A DNA stretch of 64,000 nucleotides, taken from assembly GCF_001411805.1 (NCBI RefSeq), contig NZ_CP007213.1, positions 1,302,001 through 1,366,000 of the forward strand. The letters run 5' to 3'. The translations under genes were made by a program, and so were the position numbers. The stretch's first letter is position 1, and every line of letters starts with the position of its first letter. Of this stretch, positions 53,873 to 63,492 are shown in pieces. The notes below the pieces were generated by a model. That model was given only the letters and a program-made list of their open reading frames with translations, had not been told where the DNA came from and made no database searches. Source of the stretch: Burkholderia plantarii (lineage in GTDB: Bacteria; Pseudomonadota; Gammaproteobacteria; Burkholderiales; Burkholderiaceae).

Positions 53873-54703
53873 TCAGCGTCCGAGGTACGACTCGATCACG
53901 GCCTCGTCGCGCTTGACCTGATCGAGCGTGCCTTGCGCGAGCACCGCGCCTTCGGCCATCACGGTCACGCGGCCGGTCTCGCCCGCGAGCGCCGCGACGA
54001 ACTCCATGTCGTGCTCCACCACCATCATCGAGCAGGTGCCGCGCAGCGTGTTGAGCAACTGCGCGAGTTCCATCGTCTCGTGGTCGGTCATGCCGGCGGC
54101 CGGTTCGTCGAGCAGCAGCAGCGCGGGCTGCTGCATCAGCAGCATGCCGATCTCGAGCCGCTGCTTCTGGCCGTGCGAGAGTTCACCCGCGAGCCGATAG
54201 GCGCTGTCCTCGAGCTTGATCAGTTCGAGCGTTTCCTCGATGCGGGCCTGCGCCGCGCGATCGAGCCGCGCGCGCAGCGAGGCGAGCCAGCCCTTGTCGG
54301 CCTTCATCGCCAGTTCGAGGTTCTCCCACACCGGGTGCGCCTCGAACACGGTCGGCTTCTGGAACTTGCGGCCGATGCCGATGCGCGCGATTTCGGGCTC
54401 GTTCATCCGCGCGAGGTCGATGGTCTGGCCGAGGAACACCTTGCCCGAGTCGGGCCGGGTCTTGCCGGTGATCACGTCCATCATGGTGGTCTTGCCGGCG
54501 CCGTTCGGGCCGATCACGCAGCGCAGCTCGCCCGCGTCGATCGCCAGCGACAGCTTCCTGAGCGCGCGAAAGCCGTCGAAGCTGACCTCGATGTCCTCCA
54601 GATAGAGGATCGTGCCGTGCGAGGTGTCGATCGTGCCCGGCTCGACCACGCGCCCCATCGAGGCCACGCCGCTCACGGTCAGGGTCGTGTCGTGGTCGCT
54701 CAT
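53873..54703 (-). CDS. urtD: Urea ABC transporter ATP-binding protein UrtD
   Basis: ATPase of 276 residues, LivG-like. Walker A GPNGAGKTT, signature LSHGQKQRLEIGMLL and Walker B LLLLDEPAAGMTD are visible, and the GRKFQKPTVFEAHPVWENL segment is typical of UrtD. The N-terminus has an extra 30 residues (MSDHDTTLTVSGVASMGRVV). Its ATG overlaps the urtC stop (ATGA). The open frame upstream of this ATG is read-through antisense to urtC's own frame and is not used. Confidence 0.95.
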   Translation of the reverse strand: MSDHDTTLTVSGVASMGRVVEPGTIDTSHGTILYLEDIEVSFDGFRALRKLSLAIDAGELRCVIGPNGAGKTTMMDVITGKTRPDSGKVFLGQTIDLARMNEPEIARIGIGRKFQKPTVFEAHPVWENLELAMKADKGWLASLRARLDRAAQARIEETLELIKLEDSAYRLAGELSHGQKQRLEIGMLLMQQPALLLLDEPAAGMTDHETMELAQLLNTLRGTCSMMVVEHDMEFVAALAGETGRVTVMAEGAVLAQGTLDQVKRDEAVIESYLGR

Positions 54704-55878
54704 CGGCTCGCTCCGCGTTTCAGCAGGGCCTCGACCAGCCCGACGATGCCGCGCGGCATCAGCAGCGGCACCAGCACGAAGATCAGGCCGAGGAAGAACA
54801 GCCAGTATTCGGCGAAGTAGGCGGTGAAGAAGCTCTTGGCGCCGTTCACGGCGAACGCGCCGAGGATCGGCCCGATCAGCGTGCCGCGCCCGCCCACGGC
54901 CACCCAGATCGCCATCTCGATCGAGTTGCCGGGCGACATCTCGCCGGGATTGATGATGCCGACCTGCGGCACGTAGAGGGCGCCGGCGATGCCGCACAGC
55001 ACGGCCGACACGGTCCACACGAACAGCTTGTAGGCGAGCGGGCTGTAGCCGAGAAACATCAGGCGCGTTTCGCCGTCGCGCACGGCGGTCACCACGCGGC
55101 CGAGCTTCGAGGTGACGATCGCGCGCGCGGCGACGAACGCGAGCACCAGCGTGGCGAACGTCAGCAGCAGCAACACCGTGCGCGTGCCGGGCGTGGTGAT
55201 GCCGAAGCCGGCGATGCGCTTGAAGTCGGTGAAGCCGTTGTTGCCGCCGAAGCCGGTCTCGTTGCGGTAGAACAGCAGCATCGCGGCGAACGTCATGGCC
55301 TGCGTGATGATCGACAGGTACACGCCCTTCACGCGCGAGCGGAACGTGAAGAAGCCGAACACCCAGGCGACCGCGGCGGGCGCGAGCACCACCAGCGCGA
55401 GCGCGACGCCCAGATGATCGGAGCCGCTCCAGTACCACGGCAGCTGCTTCCAGTTCAGGAACACCATGAAGTCGGGCAGGTTGCTGCCGTACACGCCGTC
55501 GTGGCCGATCTCGCGCATCAGGTACATGCCGATCGCGTAGCCGCCGAGCGCGAAGAACAGGCCGTGGCCGAGGCTGAGGATCCCGCAGTAGCCCCAGACG
55601 AGGTCGAGCGCGAGCGCGCCGATCGCGTAGCACATGAACTTGCCGGCGATCGTCATCGCGTAGGCCGAGAGGTGGAACGCGCTCGTCTCGGGCGCGACCA
55701 GCGCGGCGAGCGGCACGCCGATGCCGATCGCGAGGCACAGCGCGACGAGCGCGAGCCAGGCGCGGCGCGAGAGCAGCGGCGCGCGCGGCGGCAGGCCGAG
55801 CGCGAAGCCGGGCGCGCCGGCGGGCGAGGGCGTGGGCACCGTGGCCGGCGTCAGGGAGGAAGAGGTGATCGAGGTCAT
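54700..55878 (-). CDS. urtC: Urea ABC transporter permease UrtC
   Basis: Membrane permease of 392 residues, LivM-like, with about ten hydrophobic helices and the motifs GYCGILSLGHGLFFALGGYA and GGRGTLIGPILGAFAVN. The N-terminal 30 residues are a Pro/Ala/Ser-rich cytoplasmic lead. It forms the channel together with UrtB; the gene begins four bases after urtB ends and overlaps urtD. Confidence 0.95.
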   Translation of the reverse strand: MTSITSSSLTPATVPTPSPAGAPGFALGLPPRAPLLSRRAWLALVALCLAIGIGVPLAALVAPETSAFHLSAYAMTIAGKFMCYAIGALALDLVWGYCGILSLGHGLFFALGGYAIGMYLMREIGHDGVYGSNLPDFMVFLNWKQLPWYWSGSDHLGVALALVVLAPAAVAWVFGFFTFRSRVKGVYLSIITQAMTFAAMLLFYRNETGFGGNNGFTDFKRIAGFGITTPGTRTVLLLLTFATLVLAFVAARAIVTSKLGRVVTAVRDGETRLMFLGYSPLAYKLFVWTVSAVLCGIAGALYVPQVGIINPGEMSPGNSIEMAIWVAVGGRGTLIGPILGAFAVNGAKSFFTAYFAEYWLFFLGLIFVLVPLLMPRGIVGLVEALLKRGASR

Positions 55879-55882
55879 CGCG

Positions 55883-57496
55883 TCAAGCCTCCGCGCTGCG
55901 GCCCTTCAGGGCGAACATGCCCTGCGGGCGTTTCTGGATGAACAGCACGATCATCACGAGCACGGCGATCTTGGCGAGCACGGCGCCCCAGAACGGCTCG
56001 ATCGCCTTGCTGACGAGGCCCAGGCCGAAGCCGCCCACCACCGTGCCGGCGATCTGGCCGACGCCGCCGAGCACCACCGCCATGAACGAATCGATGATGT
56101 AGTTCTGGCCGAGGTCGGGCCCGACGTTGCCGATCTGCGAGAGCGCGCAGCCGCCGAGCCCGGCGATGCCGGCGCCGAACGCGAACGCGTAGGAATCGAC
56201 GCGCGCCGTTTTCACGCCGACGCAGGCGGCCATCCGGCGGTTCTGCGTGACCGCGCGCACGAACAGGCCGAGCCGCGTCCTGGTCAGCACGCCCCAGGCG
56301 ACGGCCACCACCGCGAGCGAGAACGCGAGGATCACGATCCGGTTGTACGGCAGGATCAGGTTCTGCATCACCGTCACGCCGCCGCTCATCCAGGCGGGGT
56401 TGGCCACCTGCACGTTCTGCGCGCCGAAGATCATGCGGGTGGCCTGGATCAGGATCAGGCTCACGCCGAAGGTGGCGAGCAGCGTTTCGAGCGGGCGGCC
56501 GTAGAGATGGCGCAGCACGGTGCGCTCGAGCACGATGCCGACCAGGGCCGCGGCCGCGAACGAGGCCGGCACGGCCACCAGCGGATACCAGTCGAAGGCG
56601 CCCGGCGCGTAGCGCTGGAACAGCGTCTGCACCACGTAGGTGGCGTAGGCGCCGATCATCAGGAATTCGCCGTGCGCCATGTTGATCACGCCGATCAGGC
56701 CGTAGGTGATGGCCAGGCCCAGCGCGGCGAGCAGCAGCACGCTGCCAAGCGAGAGCCCCGCGAACAGCGTGCTGGCGATCTCGCCGCGCTCCTGCAGCGC
56801 ATGCAGCGCGTCGAGCCCCTGCCGGGCGGCCTCGCGCACGCGTGCGTCGGGTTCGGCGTAGGCGCCGTTGGCCTGCTTCGCCACCAGCGGGCGCAGCTGC
56901 TCGATCATGTCGAGGTCGTGGCGCGCGGCCACCAGCTGCACCGCCTCGAGGCGCCTGGCCGGATCGGCGTCGTGCAGCGCGGCGATCGCCCACAGCGCGT
57001 CGAGCCGGCGCTTGAGCGTCGGGTCGGTTTCCTTCGCGCGGGCACGGTCGATCAGCGGTTTTTCCGAGGCGTCGGGATTCTTCAGCAGCGCATCGACGGC
57101 GGCCGTGCGCGTGGCGAGATCGGGCGAGGCGAGGTCGAGGCCGGACAGCGCGCTGGCGACCTTGCTGCGCAGCAGGTTGTTGAGCGTGACGGGCTGGGCG
57201 TCGCCGGGCGGCACCACGGCGCCCGAGAGCGCGTCGCGGGTGCTGCCGTCGTCGGCCTGCAGCAGCAGCGCGCCGCTGTCGGTGGCGAGCGCGGTGCCGT
57301 CGGCGAGCGCGTGCAGCAGCGCGACCGACGGCGCGTCGCCGGCCGCGGCGAGGTGATCGATGGCGGCGAGTTTCGCGTCGAAGTCGTCGCCGGCCAGCGC
57401 GGCCGTGTCGGCGGCCTGAAGCGCGAAGGCGGCGGGGCTGCCGAGGGCGCATGCCGCGCAAACCAGCAGCACGCGCGTGAAGGAGCGCAGGGTCAT
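55883..57496 (-). CDS. urtB: Urea ABC transporter permease UrtB
   Basis: Permease of 537 residues, LivH-like. A signal-like first helix leads into about 200 periplasmic residues with alpha-helical repeats (for example DPTLKRRLDALWAIAALHDA), the usual N-terminal extension of UrtB. Membrane helices follow with GLITYGLIGVINMAHGE-type sequence (here AITYGLIGVINMAHGEFLM) and GGVGQIAGTVVGGFGLG near the end. Its mRNA is preceded by a strong intercistronic hairpin after urtA. Confidence 0.95.
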   Translation of the reverse strand: MTLRSFTRVLLVCAACALGSPAAFALQAADTAALAGDDFDAKLAAIDHLAAAGDAPSVALLHALADGTALATDSGALLLQADDGSTRDALSGAVVPPGDAQPVTLNNLLRSKVASALSGLDLASPDLATRTAAVDALLKNPDASEKPLIDRARAKETDPTLKRRLDALWAIAALHDADPARRLEAVQLVAARHDLDMIEQLRPLVAKQANGAYAEPDARVREAARQGLDALHALQERGEIASTLFAGLSLGSVLLLAALGLAITYGLIGVINMAHGEFLMIGAYATYVVQTLFQRYAPGAFDWYPLVAVPASFAAAALVGIVLERTVLRHLYGRPLETLLATFGVSLILIQATRMIFGAQNVQVANPAWMSGGVTVMQNLILPYNRIVILAFSLAVVAVAWGVLTRTRLGLFVRAVTQNRRMAACVGVKTARVDSYAFAFGAGIAGLGGCALSQIGNVGPDLGQNYIIDSFMAVVLGGVGQIAGTVVGGFGLGLVSKAIEPFWGAVLAKIAVLVMIVLFIQKRPQGMFALKGRSAEA

Positions 57497-57525
57497 GGGA
57501 GGGATCCGTCGAGCGAGGACATCGC

Positions 57526-57571
57526 GGGACCGGCGGCGCGCGGCATGGACATGAAGCGCGCCGCCGGTCCC
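57526..57571 (-). promoter_or_regulatory. Intercistronic hairpin between urtA and urtB
   Basis: Perfect 15-base arms, GGGACCGGCGGCGCG and its complement, with a 16-base loop. No T-run follows. Such stems after an ABC binding-protein gene usually protect its mRNA from 3' decay and raise its level above that of the permeases. Confidence 0.75.
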
Positions 57572-57583
57572 GGGGGCGGTGCT

Positions 57584-58894
57584 TTACGCGAGCGCGGCGG
57601 CGCGGCGGCGGCGCAGGAAATCGCCGATCGAGCTGACCACGTCGGGCTTGCCGGCGTTACCCGGGATGTACGGGCTCCACGGCTGCGCGCGGATCGTGGT
57701 CTTGGTGCGCCAGACCACGTTGAACTGCCCGTCGGCGCGGATCTCGCCGATCATGACCGGCTTGTGCAGATGGTGGTTGCCGTCCATCTCCAGCACGAAG
57801 CCCGACGGCGCGTTGAACTTCTGGCCGACCATCGCCGTGCGCACCTTGTCGACGTCAACGCTTTTGGCTTTCTCGACGGCCTGCTTCCACATGTGGATAC
57901 CGACATAGGTGGCCTCCATCGGGTCGTTGGTGACGCGCTTGGCGCCGCCGGGCAGGTTGTTCTTCTTCACCCAGTCCGCGAACATCGCCTTGAACCTGGT
58001 GTTCTCGGGGTTGCGCAGCGACATGAAGTAGTTCCAGGCGGCGAGGTTGCCGACCAGCGGCTTGGTGTCGATGCCGCGCAGTTCCTCCTCGCCGACCGAG
58101 AACGCCACCACCGGCACGTCGGTGGCCTTGAGGCCCTGGTTGCCGAGTTCCTTGTAGAACGGCACGTTGGAGTCGCCGTTGATGGTGGAGATCACGCAGG
58201 TCTTGCCGCCCTGCGAGAAGGTGCGGATGTTCGAGACGATGGTCTGGTAGTCGCTGTGGCCGAAGGGGGTGTAGACCTCCTGGATGTCGGCGTCCTGCAC
58301 GCCCTTGGACTTCAGGAACGCGCGCAGGATCTTGTTGGTGGTGCGGGGGTAGACGTAGTCGGTGCCGAGCAGGAAGAAGCGCTTGGCGGCGCCGCCCTCG
58401 GCGCTCATCAGGTATTCGGTGGCGGGGATCGCCTGCTGGTTCGGCGCGGCGCCGGTGTAGAACACGTTGCGCGACATTTCCTCGCCTTCGTACTGGACGG
58501 GGTAGAACAGCAGGCCGTTGAGTTCCTCGAACACGGGCAGCACGGACTTGCGCGACACCGAGGTCCAGCAGCCGAACACGACGGCGACCTTGTCCTGGGT
58601 GAGGAGGCCGCGGGCCTTCTCGGCGAACAGCGGCCAGTTCGAGGCGGGATCGACCACCACGGGTTCGAGCTTGCGCCCCATCACGCCGCCGGCCTGGTTG
58701 ATCTGCGCGATGGTCATCAGCGCGGTGTCCTTCAGCGAGGTCTCGGAGATCGCCATGGTGCCCGACAGCGAATGCAGGATGCCGACCTTGATCGGACCTT
58801 TGTCGCTGCCCTCGGCAAATGCCGACGGCACCCTGGCCGCCATCCCCGCCATCCCGACTGCCGATGCGACCTTCAAGAACTCGCGCTTCTTCAT
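57584..58894 (-). CDS. urtA: Urea ABC transporter substrate-binding protein UrtA
   Basis: Periplasmic urea-binding protein of 436 residues. The signal peptide MKKREFLKVASAVGMAGMAA with VPSAFAEG has a twin-arginine-like KREFLK pattern, although Lys replaces the first Arg. The mature part, IKVGILHSLSGTMAISETSL, with FGCWTSVSRKSVLPVFEELN and YVGIHMWKQAVEKAKS, is typical of UrtA/AmiC-like proteins. The ATG follows a GAGGGAC ribosome site; a start 19 codons upstream crosses the operator and is unlikely. It is the first gene of urtABCDE and has its own promoter region 200 bases after the regulator gene. Confidence 0.95.
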   Translation of the reverse strand: MKKREFLKVASAVGMAGMAARVPSAFAEGSDKGPIKVGILHSLSGTMAISETSLKDTALMTIAQINQAGGVMGRKLEPVVVDPASNWPLFAEKARGLLTQDKVAVVFGCWTSVSRKSVLPVFEELNGLLFYPVQYEGEEMSRNVFYTGAAPNQQAIPATEYLMSAEGGAAKRFFLLGTDYVYPRTTNKILRAFLKSKGVQDADIQEVYTPFGHSDYQTIVSNIRTFSQGGKTCVISTINGDSNVPFYKELGNQGLKATDVPVVAFSVGEEELRGIDTKPLVGNLAAWNYFMSLRNPENTRFKAMFADWVKKNNLPGGAKRVTNDPMEATYVGIHMWKQAVEKAKSVDVDKVRTAMVGQKFNAPSGFVLEMDGNHHLHKPVMIGEIRADGQFNVVWRTKTTIRAQPWSPYIPGNAGKPDVVSSIGDFLRRRRAAALA

Positions 58895-58917
58895 GGATTG
58901 TCCCTCGTGGTGGAAAG

Positions 58918-58942
58918 TTGTATCTGGTCTTGGATACAAGAC
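58918..58942. promoter_or_regulatory. Candidate GntR operator upstream of urtA
   Basis: Two overlapping dyads: TTGTATC-N8-GATACAA, and GTCTTG-GATA-CAAGAC at 58927-58942. The second is close to the CTTG-TATA-CAAG type of site bound by FCD-group GntR regulators, and the regulator gene lies immediately upstream. It sits 24-48 bases before the urtA start. Confidence 0.68.
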
Positions 58943-58998
58943 GTGATGCAAGAAGCAGCTTTCGTGCCACGAAGGGAAATTCGAGCGCGGGCGCGGAA

Positions 58999-59031
58999 AT
59001 AAAAAAATAAACGGGGCCGCCGGGACCCGTT
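58999..59031 (-). terminator. Terminator after the GntR gene
   Basis: Read on the minus strand: arms AACGGG and CCCGTT with a GC-rich loop, then a T-rich run (TTATTTTTTTATTT). It separates the carboxylase/regulator transcript from urtA. Confidence 0.72.
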
Positions 59032-59093
59032 CCGATGCCGCTTCGGTGCGCGCCTACTTCAAATTGGTGCGGCGCGCCCGTTTGCGGTGAGCG

Positions 59094-59810
59094 TCACGCT
59101 TCCTCTCTCGCGTTGTAGCGCTCGCGCGCCGTCTGCATCATGTAGAGCGTGATGCGCTTCACCTCCGCCTGGCTCTCGGCGATGTGCGAGCGGATCATCT
59201 TCTGCGCGGCGGCGCCGTCGCCGGCCGTGATCGCGTCGAGGATCGCCGCGTGTTCCTGGTAGGTGGCGGCGATTCGCGGCGCCTTGGTGAAATCGAGCCG
59301 GCGGATGATGCGGATGCGCTCGGTGACGTCGGCATGCATGCGTGACAGCTCGCGGTTGCCGACCGCGGCGACGATGCCGGCATGGAAGCCTTCGTCGAAC
59401 GCGGCGACCTTCACGCCGTCCTGCTCGCGCTTGCGCGCCGACACGCACCAGATCGCCCGCAGCGGATCGAGCTGGCCCACCAGTCCCTCGTCGACGATGC
59501 GCGCGATCGCGTTGGTCTCCATCATCACGCGGATTTCGTAGAGGTCTTCGAAGTACTTGAAATCGAACGCGCGAACCTGCCAGCCGCTCTTGAAGTAGAC
59601 GTCGACATAGCCCTCGCGCTGCAGCCAGAACAGCGCCTGGCGAACCGGCGTGCGGCTCACCTGCATGCGCGACGCGATATCGCCTTCGCTGAACTTGTCG
59701 CCGGGCAGCAGGCGAAAGTCGAAGATGTCGGCCTTCAACTGCGTGTAGATCTGCACGGCCAGATTGTTCGCGTGCTTGGCCGGTCCGTCCGGCGCGCGGT
59801 TGTCCACCAT
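59094..59810 (-). CDS. GntR family (FCD-type) transcriptional regulator
   Basis: Regulator of 238 residues. The N-terminal winged helix carries GDKFSEGDIASRMQVSRTPV and RQALFWLQREGYV. The all-helical FCD effector domain that follows has metal-binding-type positions (the EIRVMMETNAI stretch and two His-containing helices, FHAGIVAAV and RSHIAESQAE). I chose the start MVDNRAPDGPAKH; the upstream part of the frame overlaps the carboxylase end region. It lies between the urea-degrading and urea-transport genes, 34 bases after the carboxylase, and probably controls both. Effector unknown, perhaps urea, allophanate or a related compound. Confidence 0.9.
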   Translation of the reverse strand: MVDNRAPDGPAKHANNLAVQIYTQLKADIFDFRLLPGDKFSEGDIASRMQVSRTPVRQALFWLQREGYVDVYFKSGWQVRAFDFKYFEDLYEIRVMMETNAIARIVDEGLVGQLDPLRAIWCVSARKREQDGVKVAAFDEGFHAGIVAAVGNRELSRMHADVTERIRIIRRLDFTKAPRIAATYQEHAAILDAITAGDGAAAQKMIRSHIAESQAEVKRITLYMMQTARERYNAREEA

Positions 59811-59844
59811 GTCTGGTTCCTGGGCGATTGCAGAAGGGAAAAGT

Positions 59845-62800
59845 TTACTCGAGCGATACCAGCGGGGCACCCGCGTGGACCATCATACCCGGCCGGCAGT
59901 GAAAGTCCTTGATCGTGCCGTCGCGCGGCGCAACGATCGGGAATTCCATCTTCATCGCCTCCAGGATCATCAAGGTGTCGCCGGCCGATACCGTATCGCC
60001 GGGCGCGGCCGTCAGCTTCCAGACGCTGCCGCTGATGTCGGCCTGAATTGCATTGGCGCTGGCGTCGGTGTCGGCGCCGGCGCCGGCCTCATGGCCGCCC
60101 TCGCGACCGGCGGCGGCCGGCGCGTCGTCGGCGGCTTCGGCGCTGCGCGCCCAGTGGGCGAGCTCGGCGTCGAACGCCTGCCGCTGCGCCGCGCGAAACG
60201 TCCGCAGTTCCGGCTCGATGCGCTGCAGGAACGCGTTGTACGCGCCGAGATCGAAAACTTCCTCCTCGATGCGCACCGGCTCGCGGCCCTCGCGGAAATC
60301 GGCGCGCAGCGCGTCGAGTTCGCGCTCGGTGACGGGATAGAAGCGGATCTGGTCGAAGAAGCGCAGCAGCCACGGCTTGCCGTCGGTGAACATGCGGTTC
60401 TTCGGGAACCTGTTCCAGATCGGCAGCGTGCGCCCCACGAGCTGGTAGCCGCCAGGCGAATCCATGCCGTAGACGCACATGTAGACGCCGCCGATGCCGA
60501 CCGTGCCTTCGGCGGTATAGGTGCGCGCCGGATTGTATTTCGAGGTCAGCAGGCGGTCGCGCGGATCGACCGGCACGGCGCACGGCGCGCCCAGATAGAC
60601 GTCGCCGAGGCCGAGCACCATGTAGCTGGCGCGATAGAGGCTGTCGCGCAGCGCGTCGGCCGAGTCGAGGCCGTTGATGCGCTGGATGAAGCCGGTATTG
60701 CTGGGCAGCCAGGGCGCCGTGTCGCGTACCGATTGCCGGTAGCGCGCCACCGCGTCGAGCGTGGCCGAATCCTCGTAGGCCATCGGCAGATGAACGATGC
60801 GGCTTCGCACCCGCATCGTACCGACGTCGCGCAGCGTGGCGTCGGCCCGCGCCAGGATCGCCACCAGTTCGCGCTGCGCCAGCACGCGGCTGTCGTAGCG
60901 CACCTGCAGCGAGCGCACGCCCGGCGCGAGTTCGTGAATGCCGGCCGGCGCCTCGGCCCGCAACGCTTCCATCAGCGCATGCACGCGGAACCGCAGGTTC
61001 AGGTCGAGCACGTTCTCGCCGTACTCGACGAGCACGTACTTGTCGCCGGCCTGGCGGAACACGGTCTTGGGACGTTCGGCGCCGGCCGCGGCCTCGAACA
61101 GGATCGGCGAGCCGCGCGCGCCGGCGAGGCCGGGCACGATGGCCGGCGCGATCGCCGGTTCGTCGCCACCGCTGCGCACGATCGCGTCCTGGTGCTGCTC
61201 GAGCGCGAGCGCCTCGTCGAACGACATCTCGCGGAAACGGATGCGGTCGCCGGGCTTCACCTGGCCCACTTTCCACAGTTCCGCCCTGGCGATCGTGACC
61301 GGGCAGACGAAGCCGCCGAGGCTCGGGCCGTCGCGCGTGAGGATCACCGGCATGTCGCCCGTGAAGTTGATGCTGCCGATCGCGTATTCGCAATCGTGGA
61401 TGTTGGACGGATGCAGGCCCGCCTCGCCGCCGTCCGAGCGGGTCCAGCGCGGCTTCGGCCCGTTCAGCCGGATGCCGAGCCGGTTCGAGTTGTAATGCAC
61501 CTCCCACTCGCTGGCGAAGAACGTGTCGATCGATTCGGCCGTGAAGAAGTCGGGCGCGCCGTGCGGGCCGTGCAGCACGCCGATCTCCCAGCTGCCGCCG
61601 TAGGTGGGAACGTGTTCGGCCGGCAGCGCGCGGGGCGCATGAATCGCGGCGAGATCCGCCGTCGCCGGCAGGCCGGGATCGGCGATCGGCAGCACGTCCG
61701 TGGGGCGCAGCGTGCGGCCCGCGTGGCCGCCGAACTGCCCGAGCGCGAAGGTGGCGCGGCTGCCCAGATAGACCGGCACGTCGAAGCCGTGGCGAACCGC
61801 GAGATAGGTGCGGCAGCCGCTGATGGCCTTGCCGATGCGCAGCAGCTGACCCGCGCGCACCGTGACGGGCGCCCAGAACGCGACCGGCAGCCCGTCGAGC
61901 GTGGCCGGCGTCGGCGCGCCGGTCAGTGCGATGATCGCGTCGCCGTGGAATTTCAGGGTCGGCCCGTGTACGGTGGTTTCGATGCCGGCCGCATGCTCCG
62001 GATTGCCGACGATGCGGTTCGCGAGCCGGAACGCCCAGTCGTCCATCGGCCCGGACGGCGGCACGCCGACGTCCCAGTAGCCGGTTCGGCCGGGATAGTC
62101 CTGGATCGTCGTATAGGTGCCCGCCTCGAGGACCTCGACCGCGGCGGGGCGGTAGTCGAACGCGTCCAGATGGCGCGTCGACACCTCGCCTGCGCGAAAG
62201 CCCTCGCTGGCGACGATCCTGCGCAGATAGTCGAGATTGGTGGCGATGCCCGACAGGCGCGTGGCGTCGAGCGCGCGCGCCATCGCGGCAATCGCCGCGG
62301 CGCGGTCCTCGCCATGCACGATCAGCTTGGCGAGCATCGGATCGTAATGGGGGCCGACCTCGGTGCCGGTCTCGACCCAGCCGTCCACGCGCACGTCGTC
62401 CGGAAACGAGACTTCGGTGAGCGTGCCCGGGCTCGGCGCGAAGTTGCGCAGCGGGTTTTCCGCGTAGAGCCTCACCTCGATCGCGGCGCCTCGCGGCGTG
62501 GCGGCGTGATCGAGCGCGGGCGGCTCGCCCGCCGCGGTGCGGACCATCCATTCGACCAGATCGATGCCGGTGACGCTCTCGGTGATCGCGTGTTCGACCT
62601 GCAGGCGCGCGTTGACCTCGAGGAAGTAGAACGCCTGCCGGGCGGCGTCGTAGATGAACTCGACCGTGCCGGCCGAGCGGTAGGCCACCGAGCGGCCCAG
62701 GTTTTCGGCCGCGGCCAGCAATGCCTCGCGCACGCGCGCGGGCAGGTTCGGGGCCGGGGTTTCCTCGACCACCTTCTGGTTGCGCCGCTGCAGCGAGCAG

Positions 62801-63480
62801 TCGCGCTCGCCGAGCGCCACCACCTTGCCGCGGCCGTCGCCGAAGATCTGCACCTCGATGTGCCGCGCGCGATCGACGAAGCGCTCCACGAACACGCCGC
62901 CGTTCGCGAAGAACGCCTGCCCGAGCTGCCGTACCGAGTCGAACGCGACGAGCAGCTCCGCTTCGTCGTTGCAGCGGGTCAGGCCGATGCCGCCGCCGCC
63001 CGCCGTGCTTTTCAGCATCACCGGGTAGCCGACGGCCGCCGCGGCCTCGCGAGCGCCGCGCGCGTCGGCCAGCAGCCCCGAGCCGGGCGCGAGCGGCAAG
63101 CCCGCCTGCGCGGCCAGCTCGCGGGCCGCGTGCTTCAGGCCGAACTGTTCGATCTGGCGCGGCGTCGGGCCGATGAACGCGATGCCCTCGGCCTCGCAGC
63201 GCGCCGCGAAGCCGGCGTGCTCGGACAGGAAGCCGTAGCCGGGGATGATGGCCTGCGCGCCCGTCTGCTTCGCCGCGGCGAGGATCGACTCGATGCGCAG
63301 ATAGCTCTCGGCGGCCGTGTCGCCGCCCAGCGGGACCGCCACGTCGGCCGCGCTCACGTGCAGGCTGTTGCGGTCCGCGTCGGAATGGACCGCCACGGAA
63401 CGGATGCCCATGCGCTTCAGCGTGCGTGCGATACGGCAGGCGATTTCGCCGCGATTGGCGATCAGGACGGTATCGAACAT
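59845..63480 (-). CDS. Urea carboxylase (biotin-dependent)
   Basis: Protein of 1211 residues. Domains in order: biotin carboxylase (from MFDTVLIANRGEIACRIART; ATP-grasp loop TAGGGGIGLTRC in place of the usual GGGGRGM), a KipA/AHS2-like and a KipI/AHS1-like carboxyltransferase region (residues about 470-1100; YPGRTGYWDVGVPPSGPMD, GMDSPGGYQLVGRT), and a C-terminal biotinyl domain with EAMKME (biotin Lys 1177). The enzyme carboxylates urea to allophanate with ATP and bicarbonate. Many homologues are now known to act on guanidine. Allophanate hydrolase upstream and the urt operon downstream favour urea, but the residue that separates the two activities should be checked. Confidence 0.93.
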   Translation of the reverse strand: MFDTVLIANRGEIACRIARTLKRMGIRSVAVHSDADRNSLHVSAADVAVPLGGDTAAESYLRIESILAAAKQTGAQAIIPGYGFLSEHAGFAARCEAEGIAFIGPTPRQIEQFGLKHAARELAAQAGLPLAPGSGLLADARGAREAAAAVGYPVMLKSTAGGGGIGLTRCNDEAELLVAFDSVRQLGQAFFANGGVFVERFVDRARHIEVQIFGDGRGKVVALGERDCSLQRRNQKVVEETPAPNLPARVREALLAAAENLGRSVAYRSAGTVEFIYDAARQAFYFLEVNARLQVEHAITESVTGIDLVEWMVRTAAGEPPALDHAATPRGAAIEVRLYAENPLRNFAPSPGTLTEVSFPDDVRVDGWVETGTEVGPHYDPMLAKLIVHGEDRAAAIAAMARALDATRLSGIATNLDYLRRIVASEGFRAGEVSTRHLDAFDYRPAAVEVLEAGTYTTIQDYPGRTGYWDVGVPPSGPMDDWAFRLANRIVGNPEHAAGIETTVHGPTLKFHGDAIIALTGAPTPATLDGLPVAFWAPVTVRAGQLLRIGKAISGCRTYLAVRHGFDVPVYLGSRATFALGQFGGHAGRTLRPTDVLPIADPGLPATADLAAIHAPRALPAEHVPTYGGSWEIGVLHGPHGAPDFFTAESIDTFFASEWEVHYNSNRLGIRLNGPKPRWTRSDGGEAGLHPSNIHDCEYAIGSINFTGDMPVILTRDGPSLGGFVCPVTIARAELWKVGQVKPGDRIRFREMSFDEALALEQHQDAIVRSGGDEPAIAPAIVPGLAGARGSPILFEAAAGAERPKTVFRQAGDKYVLVEYGENVLDLNLRFRVHALMEALRAEAPAGIHELAPGVRSLQVRYDSRVLAQRELVAILARADATLRDVGTMRVRSRIVHLPMAYEDSATLDAVARYRQSVRDTAPWLPSNTGFIQRINGLDSADALRDSLYRASYMVLGLGDVYLGAPCAVPVDPRDRLLTSKYNPARTYTAEGTVGIGGVYMCVYGMDSPGGYQLVGRTLPIWNRFPKNRMFTDGKPWLLRFFDQIRFYPVTERELDALRADFREGREPVRIEEEVFDLGAYNAFLQRIEPELRTFRAAQRQAFDAELAHWARSAEAADDAPAAAGREGGHEAGAGADTDASANAIQADISGSVWKLTAAPGDTVSAGDTLMILEAMKMEFPIVAPRDGTIKDFHCRPGMMVHAGAPLVSLE

Positions 63481-63492
63481 GATGCGTCGGCC

